From NCBI RefSeq assembly GCF_003201195.1, contig NZ_QICQ01000003.1:53743-117742 (forward strand): 64,000 nucleotides of DNA, written 5' to 3'. How positions within the stretch are numbered: position 1 is the first letter of the stretch; every line of letters begins with the position of its first letter. Position numbers and translations under genes: made by a program. Below, piece after piece: positions 8,640 through 17,404 of the stretch. This DNA comes from Nitrosomonas eutropha. Lineage in GTDB: Bacteria > Pseudomonadota > Gammaproteobacteria > Burkholderiales > Nitrosomonadaceae. The notes beneath the pieces are model-generated. The model was not told the origin of the DNA. It searched no databases and saw only the letters and a list, made by a program, of their open reading frames with translations.

Positions 8640-9590
8640 ATGGCACACACCGAGCTTTTCCCCCCTATTGAACCCTATAATCACGGCACATTGCCACTGG
8701 ATGGCATTCACACCATGTACTGGGAACAATCGGGTAACCCGGAAGGTATTCCTGTTCTGTTCCTCCATGGAGGGCCCGGTGCTGGTGCCACGCCCGGTCA
8801 TCGCCGTTTTTTTGATCCGGCACATTACCGGATTGTTATTTTCGACCAGCGTGGTGCCGGACGTTCCACTCCTCTGGGTGAAATAAAGGACAATACCACT
8901 ACTCTGCTCATCACGGACATCGAAAAGCTGCGGCACCATCTTGGTATTAAACAATGGCTGATCTTTGGCGGATCTTGGGGCAGCACATTGGCACTTGTCT
9001 ACGGTGAGGCGCATCCTGAACGCTGCCTGGGATTTGTACTACGTGGTATTTTTCTTTGTCGCCCCAGTGAAATCCACTGGTTTTTATATGGACTACAAAA
9101 TATTTTTCCAGAAGTCTGGCACGAATTTGTATCCCGCCTCTCGATAGACGAACAACGCGACATTCTCACTTCCTACTATCGTTTACTGATTCATCCCGAT
9201 CCTGATATCCATCTGCCAGCTGCAAAAGCATGGAGTCGCTATGAAGGAAGCTGTTCAACCCTGTTACCCAACCCGGATACAGTTGATTATTTCTCCAGTA
9301 ATACTGTTGCGCTGGGGCTGGCAAAGATTGAAGCACACTATTTCAAGAATAATATTTTTCTGCCGGAAAATAGCTTGCTGGACAACGTGCACAAGATTCG
9401 CCACTTGCCTGGTGTCATTGTTCAAGGGCGTTATGATGCGGTTTGTCCGATTGTCAGCGCATATGATCTGCACCTGGCTTGGCCACAGGCTGAGTATATC
9501 GTCGTCAATGATGCCGGCCATTCCGCCTGGGAACTTGGGATTCAGGCTGAACTCATCAAGGCTACCGAGAAATTCAGGCAGATACTGTAA
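8640..9590 (+). CDS. pip: Proline iminopeptidase
   Basis: A 316-residue alpha/beta hydrolase of peptidase family S33, releasing N-terminal proline from peptides in the cytoplasm. The signatures are FLHGGPGAGATPGHRRFFDP, IFDQRGAGRS and the nucleophile elbow GGSWGSTLAL, all characteristic of this enzyme. The C-terminal region has GRYDAVCP and DAGHSAWE, which supply the catalytic Asp and His. Its length matches the family. It is divergent from the patatin gene and convergent with bioD, only 19 bp from bioD's stop, so it appears to be a single-gene transcript. Confidence 0.93.
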   Translation: MAHTELFPPIEPYNHGTLPLDGIHTMYWEQSGNPEGIPVLFLHGGPGAGATPGHRRFFDPAHYRIVIFDQRGAGRSTPLGEIKDNTTTLLITDIEKLRHHLGIKQWLIFGGSWGSTLALVYGEAHPERCLGFVLRGIFLCRPSEIHWFLYGLQNIFPEVWHEFVSRLSIDEQRDILTSYYRLLIHPDPDIHLPAAKAWSRYEGSCSTLLPNPDTVDYFSSNTVALGLAKIEAHYFKNNIFLPENSLLDNVHKIRHLPGVIVQGRYDAVCPIVSAYDLHLAWPQAEYIVVNDAGHSAWELGIQAELIKATEKFRQIL

Positions 9591-9609
9591 TCAGGCCTGA
9601 ATCACCCGG

Positions 9610-10293
9610 TTACCGTAATCTGGAAAGATCAAGATATTGCGCAAGTTGCTGCACGTCAGGTTGCGCTTGATACGGCAAGATACCCAATAATGGGCAATCC
9701 AGCCATTCGACCAGTGTTTGCAGGTTTGCTTCCGGCTGCAACATATCCGGATCAATTCTGTTTGCCACCCAGCCTGCCAATTTCAAACCGGCTGATTCAA
9801 CTGCGCGAGCTGTCAGTAATGCATGGTTAAGACAACCTAGCCGCATTCCCACAACCAGGATTACTGGCAGCCCTAACACACAGGCAAGATCACGCGTGTC
9901 GTATCGATCACCTGACAAACCTGATAGCGACAGCGGCACCATGAAACCACCGACACCTTCGACAATCGTTATCTCTGCTGCTGTTTGCAGCTTCTCGCAA
10001 GCCTGCCGAATCACTTCCAGATCGATACGGATATTCGTCTGCTGTGCAGCGATATGCGGTGCTATTGACTCGACAAAGGCATAAGGATTAATCAGTTTAC
10101 GTGGCATGCTAACCGTGCTGGCTGCCTGCAGATTTTCCACATCCTGCCATAATCCATCTTTACGACCTGACACCACTGGCTTCATTCCGGCAGCGGTATA
10201 GCCATTCGTCGAAAACGCATGCAACAGCGCACAACTCACTGTAGTTTTACCAATTCCGGTATCCGTACCCGTTACAAAGAATCCTGTTGCCAT
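9610..10293 (-). CDS. bioD: ATP-dependent dethiobiotin synthetase
   Basis: A 227-residue enzyme that closes the ureido ring of dethiobiotin from 7,8-diaminopelargonate, CO2 and ATP. The P-loop TGTDTGIGKTTV is at the N-terminus, followed by KPVVSG and the substrate-binding EGVGGFMVPL. It is the last gene of the bioB-F-H-C-D run, two bases after bioC's stop. BioA, which makes its substrate, is not in this window. Confidence 0.95.
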   Translation of the reverse strand: MATGFFVTGTDTGIGKTTVSCALLHAFSTNGYTAAGMKPVVSGRKDGLWQDVENLQAASTVSMPRKLINPYAFVESIAPHIAAQQTNIRIDLEVIRQACEKLQTAAEITIVEGVGGFMVPLSLSGLSGDRYDTRDLACVLGLPVILVVGMRLGCLNHALLTARAVESAGLKLAGWVANRIDPDMLQPEANLQTLVEWLDCPLLGILPYQAQPDVQQLAQYLDLSRLR

Positions 10294-10295
10294 TA

Positions 10296-11192
10296 TTACG
10301 GATCCAGCCCCAGCTTGCGCCGCGTCTCCGGCTTTAGCTGAACTTTACGTATCTCCGGTTTCCAGGCGTGACCATAAACTACTTCGTAGGTTGCTGGCAG
10401 CCTGCCATCCTTGCGCAAGGTTTCATATTGATTGATCACTTGCTGCCATGTCGTCTTGCCCATCAAGCCGCGTCTGCGCCCTTGTGTCACATTGCGGGCA
10501 CCAATTGCTTTGAGATCCTGCATAGCGCTTTTGACATCATCGTAGGTCAATGTAATATATTCCATATCCATCACCGGCAATGAAAAGCCACAACCCACCA
10601 GCATATCACCCACATCATGCATATCCGTAAAACGATTGACATGACTAAACGGATCCACTGACTTGAAGGCTTGCCGTAATTCCTTCAGTGTATCCGGCCC
10701 AAACGTGCTGAACATCAACAAACCACCATCCTCCAGTACGCGATGCGCTTCTGCAAATGTCTGCCTGAGATCATTACACCACTGGAATGCAAGGTTGGAC
10801 CAGATCATGCCAACGCTGGCTTCGCGCAGGGGCAACTGTTCTATGTCTGCGCAGATATAGCCTCTGGGTTGATGATGCTTGAATGGTAGCCAGCGCTGCC
10901 AACCAGGTATTTTCTCCAGCATGGCTGCACGTGCACGATCATGCATCGTCAGCGCAATATCCATCGACATGATTTCTGCCGCAGGATAGCGTTCGATCAG
11001 CTTGCGCGTACCGTAACCGGTTCCACTGCCTGCATCGATAATTTTGCCGGGAACATATTTGATATATTCCAGGCGTGACAACATACGGTCGCATATTTCC
11101 CGCTGCAGTACGGCAGACTGGTCATAACTGGTCGCCGCCTGTTCAAATGACCGGCGCAACATGCGCTTGTCGAGTACATGATCATAAAGCAT
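10296..11192 (-). CDS. bioC: Malonyl-ACP O-methyltransferase
   Basis: A 298-residue SAM-dependent methyltransferase that masks malonyl-ACP as its methyl ester and so primes pimelate synthesis on the fatty-acid machinery. The start of the protein (RRSFEQAATSYDQSAVLQREI) is characteristic of BioC, and the SAM-binding segment IIDAGSGTGYGTRKL is clear. ATG 11192 lies inside the 3' end of bioH (11-base overlap), implying translational coupling; a TTG at 11207 is the alternative. The C-terminal tail (HAWKPEIRKVQLKPETRRKLG) is basic. Located between bioH and bioD. Confidence 0.93.
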   Translation of the reverse strand: MLYDHVLDKRMLRRSFEQAATSYDQSAVLQREICDRMLSRLEYIKYVPGKIIDAGSGTGYGTRKLIERYPAAEIMSMDIALTMHDRARAAMLEKIPGWQRWLPFKHHQPRGYICADIEQLPLREASVGMIWSNLAFQWCNDLRQTFAEAHRVLEDGGLLMFSTFGPDTLKELRQAFKSVDPFSHVNRFTDMHDVGDMLVGCGFSLPVMDMEYITLTYDDVKSAMQDLKAIGARNVTQGRRRGLMGKTTWQQVINQYETLRKDGRLPATYEVVYGHAWKPEIRKVQLKPETRRKLGLDP

Positions 11193-11940
11193 CGAAACAA
11201 CCCACAAATTGCTCAGGAAAAGAAAGAAACGGCGCGTGGCCGCAATGAGGAAACAGCTTCAATTGCGCCTGGGACAAGTGCTGCTGCGTCCATTCAGCAG
11301 CACCAACAGGCGCGATAACATCATTCTGGCCATGAATCAGCAGCACAGGCTGTTTAATTTGATCCAGTTCAGCTCGCAAATCACTAGTTTGCAGAATCTT
11401 TAATCCTGCCTGCAACGTTGCAAACTCCGGTGACAAACCACTCAACATACTCTTGCGCAGCCGTGCCAGTACCCGGGTCTGATCCTCGCTACCGCTAACT
11501 TGCAGTGTCAAGAAACGATTGAGGGTTTGCATATAGTCACGTGCCAGATTTTCCATAAACAGGGTCAGGGTTAATGATTCCATCCCCCATGGCCAGTTGG
11601 CACGTTTGACGAAACAAGGGGTACTGGCAACCAGTACTAATTGTTGTACCCGTTCCGGCATCTGTAATGCCAGCCTGATCGCCACTTGCCCACCGAGCGA
11701 CCAGCCGCACACAATGCTGTTATCAGGCAAATGGTCTGCAATCACTTCGGTCATCTGCTCCAGAGAATCCAGCGCACAATCACGGCTAGCACCGTGCCCC
11801 GGCAAATCAATGCAGTGCAGATGGAAACGCCGGGAGAGCGGCTCTGACACACACTCCCATACACCACTGTGCATGGCCCAGCCATGCAACATCACCAGAT
11901 CAGGCCCGCTCCCGCTTGTCTCAATATGCAACCGGGTCAT
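11182..11940 (-). CDS. bioH: Pimeloyl-[ACP] methyl ester esterase
   Basis: A 252-residue alpha/beta hydrolase that cleaves pimeloyl-ACP methyl ester, ending the elongation phase started by BioC. HGWAMHSGVWE, the nucleophile elbow CGWSLGG (Ser), an Asp in GQNDVIAP and a His in PHCGHAPF give the catalytic triad. The ATG at 11940 lies one base after the bioF stop codon; upstream in-frame starts at 11973 and 11961 would run into bioF. The location between bioF and bioC confirms its role as BioH rather than a general esterase. Confidence 0.92.
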   Translation of the reverse strand: MTRLHIETSGSGPDLVMLHGWAMHSGVWECVSEPLSRRFHLHCIDLPGHGASRDCALDSLEQMTEVIADHLPDNSIVCGWSLGGQVAIRLALQMPERVQQLVLVASTPCFVKRANWPWGMESLTLTLFMENLARDYMQTLNRFLTLQVSGSEDQTRVLARLRKSMLSGLSPEFATLQAGLKILQTSDLRAELDQIKQPVLLIHGQNDVIAPVGAAEWTQQHLSQAQLKLFPHCGHAPFLSFPEQFVGCFDAL

Positions 11941-11941
11941 A

Positions 11942-13105
11942 TCAGCATCCAGCCAGATCATGCAAGGCTGCACTCAATTGATCGACATCTTCCCCAGCAT
12001 GAGCCGCAGACAAACTGATGCGCAACCGTGCCATGCCTTGCGGCACTGTCGGAGGGCGAATAGCCGGCACCCAGATACCACGCTCACGCAACGCCTGGTC
12101 CAGCCGGACGGCCTCCCGGCTTCCGCCCACCAGCAATGGCTGTATCGGTGTATCCGATAGCAATAGTTGCCAGGGGAGAGATTGCAGCTTTTGTCGCAAC
12201 TGCTCTATCAATTGAACAAGCCGCTCCCGTCGCCAGACACCCTGACTGATTAATTGTAAACTGGTCAGCAAGGCATGTGCCAGCAACGGGGCTGCCGCCG
12301 TGGTATAGCCATAGGTACGGCTATGCTGAATGAGCGTTTCAATCATTGACGCTTGCGCTGCCACGAACGCGCCGGATACTCCTGCTGCCTTGCCCAGCGT
12401 TGCCATGTAAATCAGATGTGGTACATTTCGCTCCACCTCCTGCGGATCATACAAACTGCCTTTGCCCTGTTCACCCAGCACACCAAATCCGTGCGCATCA
12501 TCCAGCAACAACCAGGCATCAAAGCGCTGACACAACGCCAGCAGCTCGGCAACCGGCGCCCTGTCACCATCCATACTGAATACTGCGTCGGTGACGATCA
12601 GCCGCCGCCGGGCTTGTATCGTCTTCAGCTGCTTCTCCAGAGTAACAAGATCAAGATGGGGATAACGAATGAAGCGGGCACGTGACAGCAAAGCCGCGTC
12701 ATTGAGTGAAGCATGATTGAGACGATCTGCAAAAATCGCATCTTCCCGCCCCATGAGCGCAGTCACCACCGCCATATTGGCCATGTAGCCCGTGGAAAAC
12801 AGCAGGGTACGTGGAAGGCCGACGAACTCCGCCAGTGCCTCTTCCAGTTCATGATGTGCGCGGGAATGACCACTAATCAGATGAGAAGCGCCCGAACCCA
12901 CACCGTAACGTTGTGCACCTGCTGCTACTGCTTCGATCAGGGCTGGATGATTAGCCAGCCCCAGATAATCGTTACTGCAAAAAGCCAGAAAATCCCGGCC
13001 ATCAATGGTCACACGCGGGGATTGCGGCCCTTCCAGCACCTGGCGAAAACGATACAACCCTTCCTGCCTGCGCTGTTGCAGCGCTTCAGCCAAGTCCGGC
13101 AGCAT
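11942..13105 (-). CDS. bioF: 8-amino-7-oxononanoate synthase
   Basis: A 387-residue PLP enzyme that condenses pimeloyl-ACP with L-alanine. Signatures: FCSNDYLGLANHP near the start, GSGASHLISGHS, LLLDDAHGFGVLG (Asp of the PLP ring contact) and the lysine region MATLGKAAGVSGAFV. The length matches E. coli BioF. It begins five bases after bioB's stop codon and ends one base before bioH's start, so it is tightly embedded in the biotin operon. Confidence 0.95.
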   Translation of the reverse strand: MLPDLAEALQQRRQEGLYRFRQVLEGPQSPRVTIDGRDFLAFCSNDYLGLANHPALIEAVAAGAQRYGVGSGASHLISGHSRAHHELEEALAEFVGLPRTLLFSTGYMANMAVVTALMGREDAIFADRLNHASLNDAALLSRARFIRYPHLDLVTLEKQLKTIQARRRLIVTDAVFSMDGDRAPVAELLALCQRFDAWLLLDDAHGFGVLGEQGKGSLYDPQEVERNVPHLIYMATLGKAAGVSGAFVAAQASMIETLIQHSRTYGYTTAAAPLLAHALLTSLQLISQGVWRRERLVQLIEQLRQKLQSLPWQLLLSDTPIQPLLVGGSREAVRLDQALRERGIWVPAIRPPTVPQGMARLRISLSAAHAGEDVDQLSAALHDLAGC

Positions 13106-13110
13106 GGTGG

Positions 13111-14133
13111 TTAAAGTGCATGCAATCCCAGTTTTTCGAGCAAAGCTGCGTCCTGTTCCGTATCCGGATTGCCGGTCGTGAGCAGTTTGTCACCATAAAA
13201 GATAGAGTTGGCACCGGCCAGAAAACACAGTGCCTGAATAGCTTCCGACATCTGTCGGCGGCCAGCAGAAAGCCTGACCTTTGCTCTGGGCATGGTGATA
13301 CGGGCTGCTGCGATAGAGCGGACAAATTCAAACGGGTCGAGCTCAGGTATACCATACAAAGGTGTGCCTTCGACCTGCACCAGGTAATTGATCGGCACTG
13401 ATTCAGGATAAGGATCAAGGCTGGCCAGTTGTGCAATCAGGCCGGCTCGGGCTGTACGTGATTCCCCCATGCCAACAATGCCACCACAACAAACATTGAT
13501 ATTGGCACCGCGCACTTCGTCCAATGTATCCAGGCGATTCTGATATTCGCGTGTAGTAATGACCTCGCCATAAAACTCAGGAGAGGTATCGAGATTGTGA
13601 TTGTAGTAATCCAACCCGGCCTGCTTGAGTTGAACGGCCTGCCCGGGTTTCAGGATACCCAATGTAGCACAGGTTTCCAGCCCTAAATCCTTAACTGCAC
13701 TGATGAGCTCGGTCATGTGCTCAATATCACGTTGCTTGGGTCCCCGCCAGGCGGCTCCCATGCAGAAGCGCGTTGCGCCACTTTCCTTGGCTTTGGTGGC
13801 CGCCATCACTACTTCCTCACGCGACAAAATTGCTTGATTTTCCACCCCGGTATGATAACGAGCCGCCTGCGGGCAATAGGCGCAGTCTTCAGAACATCCA
13901 CCAGTTTTTACTGACAGCAGCGTAGACAATTGCACGCCATTAGCATCGTGATATTGGCGGTGCACCGTTTGCGCCTGAAAAATCAGATCATTAAACGGCA
14001 AACCCAACAGTGATTCAACATCTGCCACCAACCAGCGTGACGATGATTCTTGCTGTACTGCCAAATCAGGGTTGGAATATGTGCATCCGCACTGTTTTTC
14101 AGAAATTAAATCGGTTCGGGATTCCATGATCAT
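13111..14133 (-). CDS. bioB: Biotin synthase (radical SAM)
   Basis: A 340-residue radical SAM enzyme that inserts sulfur into dethiobiotin. The [4Fe-4S] motif CxxxCxxC appears as [10 protein letters not shown], and the region [13 protein letters not shown] carries further conserved cysteines of the second cluster. It is the first gene of bioBFHCD. A candidate promoter (TTGACA, 17 bp, AATGAT) lies at 14176-14204, some 40 bp upstream. The first ATG at 14133 and a second two codons later are both possible. Confidence 0.95.
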   Translation of the reverse strand: MIMESRTDLISEKQCGCTYSNPDLAVQQESSSRWLVADVESLLGLPFNDLIFQAQTVHRQYHDANGVQLSTLLSVKTGGCSEDCAYCPQAARYHTGVENQAILSREEVVMAATKAKESGATRFCMGAAWRGPKQRDIEHMTELISAVKDLGLETCATLGILKPGQAVQLKQAGLDYYNHNLDTSPEFYGEVITTREYQNRLDTLDEVRGANINVCCGGIVGMGESRTARAGLIAQLASLDPYPESVPINYLVQVEGTPLYGIPELDPFEFVRSIAAARITMPRAKVRLSAGRRQMSEAIQALCFLAGANSIFYGDKLLTTGNPDTEQDAALLEKLGLHAL

Positions 14134-14175
14134 TCTCGGCGATAGCCTGCTCCAAGTTATAATAAATGATAGGCG

Positions 14176-14204
14176 ATCATTACGGATACCTTTTAGGTTG
14201 TCAA
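14176..14204 (-). promoter_or_regulatory. Candidate sigma-70 promoter of the biotin operon
   Basis: On the minus strand a perfect -35 TTGACA (14199-14204) is separated by 17 bases from AATGAT (14176-14181), a four-of-six match to the -10 consensus. Transcription would begin near 14169, about 36 bp before the bioB ATG. The bases following the -35 (AACCTAAAAGGT) form a small imperfect palindrome, which could be an operator, but a match to a biotin repressor site is not convincing. Confidence 0.5.
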
Positions 14205-14221
14205 TTTTTTCTTCTGGAATT

Positions 14222-14908
14222 TTGAACAGGCGATTAAATTTTGTGCAATTATTCCAACATAAGCATTGCGTGTTATGTCAAGTGTCTGATCATCGAGATA
14301 TCTGCGCAGCCTGCCTGCATGATCTTCCCAGACTGTCTCAAGTACACTGCCCTTCTTGCCTGCTACCAGTGCCTTCCTCACAGATTTGTGGTGCCTGTCT
14401 GCGCAAGCCGCCCGCCTGGAACCACGTCAGAGCAGCCGTGCGTTACACCTATCCGGTTGATGCACTGATACAGGCACTGAAATACCGCTCCGAACTGTCG
14501 CTGGCACCAATACTGGCAGATTTGCTGCTGACAGAACTCCAGGAAGATTCTTTACCTGACTATGTCATTCCGGTACCGCTTCATCCGGACAGGCTGCGGG
14601 ATAGAGGATTCAATCAGGCGCTCGAAATCAGTCGTCATCTGTGTAGAAAGACAGGATGCAAATTGCTACCTGCCGCCTGCGTACGCACACGCAGCACTCC
14701 TTCGCAGACTGAGATTCCATGGAAGAAACGGAAACAGAATGTTCGTAATGCCTTTATCTGTACCCAGCATTTTTCCGGAAAACAGGTTGCTATCGTGGAT
14801 GATGTCATGACCAGCGGCGCCACCCTGAATGAACTGGCCAGAGTTATCCTTCGCCAGGGGGCAGGCAGTGTTCGCGCCTGGGTTGTCGCCCGGGCATTTC
14901 CGAGTTAA
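14222..14908 (+). CDS. comF: ComF/GntX-family phosphoribosyltransferase-like protein
   Basis: About 228 residues with paired cysteines at the N-terminus (CVLCQ, CAAC, CPSC, CGACL) likely binding zinc, and a type I phosphoribosyltransferase fold with [18 protein letters not shown] and the PRPP loop [13 protein letters not shown]. The family is linked to DNA uptake in naturally competent bacteria and to use of exogenous DNA in enterobacteria. The start is uncertain: the open frame reaches back to an ATG at 14072 inside bioB, but the bioB promoter lies at 14176-14204. TTG at 14222 ([16 protein letters not shown]) gives a length matching GntX; TTG at 14198 is another option. Confidence 0.8.
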   Translation: MNRRLNFVQLFQHKHCVLCQVSDHRDICAACLHDLPRLSQVHCPSCLLPVPSSQICGACLRKPPAWNHVRAAVRYTYPVDALIQALKYRSELSLAPILADLLLTELQEDSLPDYVIPVPLHPDRLRDRGFNQALEISRHLCRKTGCKLLPAACVRTRSTPSQTEIPWKKRKQNVRNAFICTQHFSGKQVAIVDDVMTSGATLNELARVILRQGAGSVRAWVVARAFPS

Positions 14909-14961
14909 TCATCCGAAAATAATACGGACCGACAATCATTCAATCTGACAAACTGATCAAC

Positions 14962-15426
14962 ATGCTACAGGTAATCCTCCATCAGCCGGAAATCCCGCCA
15001 AATACCGGCAATATCATCCGCCTCTGTGCCAACACCAGCACACAGCTGCACCTGATCAAACCACTGGGATTCAACTTGAGTGACCGGCAACTGAAGCGCG
15101 CCGGGCTGGATTATCACGAATGGGCACGCCTCACCGTGCATGAAGATCTGGCATCCTGCCTGAGCCTCATGGATGGATGCCGGATTTTTGCTGTCACCAC
15201 CAAGGCAACAAAGCACTACGATAAAGTGGATTATACGACTGATGATGTCTTTTTGTTTGGCTCTGAAACTTGTGGATTGCCTGTTGAAGTACTGGAAGAT
15301 TTCTCTCAGGATCGCCGTATCCGTATTCCTATGGTTCCTTCTTCTCGCAGCCTGAATCTCTCCAATTCAGCAGCGGTTATTATTTACGAAGCCTGGCGAC
15401 AAACTGGTTTTGATGGTGGTGTCTAG
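14962..15426 (+). CDS. trmL: tRNA (cytidine/uridine-34-2'-O)-methyltransferase TrmL
   Basis: A 154-residue SPOUT-class methyltransferase that 2'-O-methylates the wobble base of tRNA-Leu isoacceptors. The N-terminus VILHQPEIPPNTGNIIRLCANT, LGFNLSDRQLKRAGLDYHEW, the knot motif FGSETCGLP and IPMVPSSRSLNLSNSAA are all diagnostic for TrmL/YibK. The length equals E. coli TrmL. It follows comF by 53 bp on the same strand. Confidence 0.94.
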   Translation: MLQVILHQPEIPPNTGNIIRLCANTSTQLHLIKPLGFNLSDRQLKRAGLDYHEWARLTVHEDLASCLSLMDGCRIFAVTTKATKHYDKVDYTTDDVFLFGSETCGLPVEVLEDFSQDRRIRIPMVPSSRSLNLSNSAAVIIYEAWRQTGFDGGV

Positions 15427-15512
15427 AGTGTAATATTCATCCGGTTGTTCACCCTCCTCATATCAGGCACTATGGGAATGTCTCCTTACAGCAGTACAAA
15501 CAGGACAGGAAA

Positions 15513-16043
15513 ATGAATCTCCCCTTTTACACCATCGGACATTCAACCCGTACATTGGAAGAATTCGTTAATCTACTGCGTACGGTACAAATAGAACTGA
15601 TTGCGGATATACGCACTGTGCCACGATCACGAACCAATCCGCAATACAATCAGGACACATTACCTGGCAGGCTGGCAGTATTGGGGATCGGCTATGAATA
15701 CATCACGCAGCTGGGAGGATTGCGCGGTAAATCCAAGACTGTATTGCCAGATACAAACGGCTTCTGGGTGAACCAGAGTTTTCATAATTATGCTGATTAC
15801 ACACTTTCAGTTGCTTTCCAGGAAGGATTAAACAGACTGATTGAACTGGGGCGCACGCATCGTTGTGTCATGATGTGCGCGGAAGCTGTTTGGTGGCGTT
15901 GTCACCGACGTATCGTTTCGGATTACTTACTCGCACATGGCGAAATTGTCTTTCATCTGATGGGACACAATCGCGTAGAAGCGGCACACCTAACTGAGGG
16001 TGCGCAAATTCAGGCTGACCACACTATCATTTACCCATTATAA
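15513..16043 (+). CDS. DUF488 family protein
   Basis: A 176-residue protein of the DUF488 family. The diagnostic opening FYTIGHSTRTLEEFVNLL is followed by IADIRTVPRSRTNPQYN, YEYITQLGGLRG and VMMCAEAVWWRCHRRIVSDYL; the Cys-Ala-Glu segment is the usual conserved core. The biochemical role of the family is unknown. AGGAAA upstream of the ATG supports the start. It stands alone in its transcript direction between trmL and the FkbM gene. Confidence 0.88.
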   Translation: MNLPFYTIGHSTRTLEEFVNLLRTVQIELIADIRTVPRSRTNPQYNQDTLPGRLAVLGIGYEYITQLGGLRGKSKTVLPDTNGFWVNQSFHNYADYTLSVAFQEGLNRLIELGRTHRCVMMCAEAVWWRCHRRIVSDYLLAHGEIVFHLMGHNRVEAAHLTEGAQIQADHTIIYPL

Positions 16044-16228
16044 CTATTGACAAGATCACCTACAAAAATGCGCCCCTTTTCAGGAACAAGTCGGATAAAG
16101 CTGTCAGCATTATGACAATCTAATAGGATTATCAAATAAGTATTTATGCACACACTTCATTTACAGCATTTTCTTCAATCATACTGATAACGCTAGAAAC
16201 CCTTATAAACTTAACCAAAAAACAGAAA

Positions 16229-17065
16229 ATGAATCTTCTTTACAAGTTAATCTCAAAGCTACCAAACTATATCAAGTCATTTGGATTATTCCATGGTTTT
16301 CGTTTACTACTCTTGATTGAAGGTACCATTTTCAAAACATCTACAATAACCAAAAAATATACTGTACCGGGTTATCCGGAACCAATATATTTACGGAAAA
16401 CAACTAGTGATTATTCAATTTTCTGGCAATGCATCGTTCAGCGTCAATATAACATGTTGCGATTTCCGCAAAGCAACCGGTTAATGTCCACATATCAAGA
16501 ATACGTTAAGAAAGGCTATAAGCCATTAATTATTGATTGTGGTGCAAATATTGGCTTATCAGCATTATTTCTGGCAAAGTTATTTCCAAAAGCCACTATA
16601 TATGCAATCGAGCCTGATGAAAATAATTTCATGATGCTCAAGCTAAATATAGCTTCTCTGGAAGGCCGTGTAGTCGCGTTACGAGGGGGAATTTGGCACG
16701 AAAATGCTAACTTACGTATTATTAATCCAGCATCAGGATCAGCAAGTTTCCGTGTTGCAACTACGACTACTATCGATAACTCAAAAGAAATAATTCGCAC
16801 TTATACAATTGATGAAATCTGCACTTTAGCCGGAACCAGTACCCCATTTATTGTTAAGGTGGATATTGAGGGAGCTCAAAGTAATCTATTCAAAAATAAT
16901 ACCAGTTGGGTCAGTAATACTCACCTTATTATGCTTGAACTGGATGATTGGCTAATGCCTTGGGCAGGAACAAGCAGATCATTTTTTTCATGTGTAAGCC
17001 AATATCCATTTGACTACCTCATTTCTGGAGAAACCATTTTCTGTTTTCGTGATTTTGAAAACTAA
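16229..17065 (+). CDS. FkbM-family methyltransferase
   Basis: A 278-residue SAM-dependent methyltransferase. LIIDCGANIGLSALFLAKLFP and IYAIEPDENNFMMLKLN form the SAM site, and IVKVDIEGAQSNLF is the FkbM signature. Family members O-methylate sugars or polyketides, often in surface-glycan clusters, but no glycan genes are adjacent. The gene is visibly richer in A and T than its neighbours and is flanked by gene-poor DNA on both sides, suggesting it was acquired. The N-terminal 60 residues are hydrophobic/basic without a clean signal peptide. Confidence 0.85.
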   Translation: MNLLYKLISKLPNYIKSFGLFHGFRLLLLIEGTIFKTSTITKKYTVPGYPEPIYLRKTTSDYSIFWQCIVQRQYNMLRFPQSNRLMSTYQEYVKKGYKPLIIDCGANIGLSALFLAKLFPKATIYAIEPDENNFMMLKLNIASLEGRVVALRGGIWHENANLRIINPASGSASFRVATTTTIDNSKEIIRTYTIDEICTLAGTSTPFIVKVDIEGAQSNLFKNNTSWVSNTHLIMLELDDWLMPWAGTSRSFFSCVSQYPFDYLISGETIFCFRDFEN

Positions 17066-17375
17066 ATACCCACCGGTTAAAGTCGGCAGGTGTCGCATCC
17101 CGGATGGCTTGAAGGATTCTATCAGCTCTCTCATGACAGCTCGCGCCATGAACAGCGGATAACGAGTTTTATCTATACAATCATCCGGGACTGAACAGGT
17201 AGGTTTAAGTTACGGACTAAAAATATTATTGTAGTCTATCTATTCTGTCGCTGCGTCTGGATACAACCACTAAAAACATAAAATGCCAGTCAATCAGGTA
17301 ACCGAGTCTGAACCAGCTTCAGCAGAACATCTTTATCCACAATCCATGCACGATGGCGCATAAAAAATGATCAGG
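17066..17375. other. Gene-poor stretch between FkbM gene and zwf
   Basis: No convincing gene in 310 bp. A single perfect DnaA-box-like 9-mer TTATCCACA lies at 17333-17341, but only one copy is seen. The stretch 17066-17165 stays open in one minus-strand frame with a plausible-looking peptide, unmatched to any family I recognise. The right edge holds the zwf terminator. Confidence 0.5.
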
Positions 17376-17404
17376 TTAAAGCTCATTACGCCAAACCTGA
17401 TCAT
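17361..17404 (-). terminator. Rho-independent terminator overlapping the zwf stop codon
   Basis: A perfect 11-base inverted repeat (ATGATCAGGTT at 17367-17377, AACCTGATCAT at 17394-17404) with a 16-base loop, followed on the minus strand by a T run (17362-17367 as A on plus). The zwf stop codon (17376-17378) lies at the foot of the 3' arm, so the last codons of zwf form the stem. Confidence 0.8.

Noticed and set aside
17333..17341. Perfect DnaA box TTATCCACA
   Set aside because: A single 9-mer is expected by chance at this scale and no cluster, AT-rich unwinding element or dnaA gene is near. Another copy occurs inside gloB.
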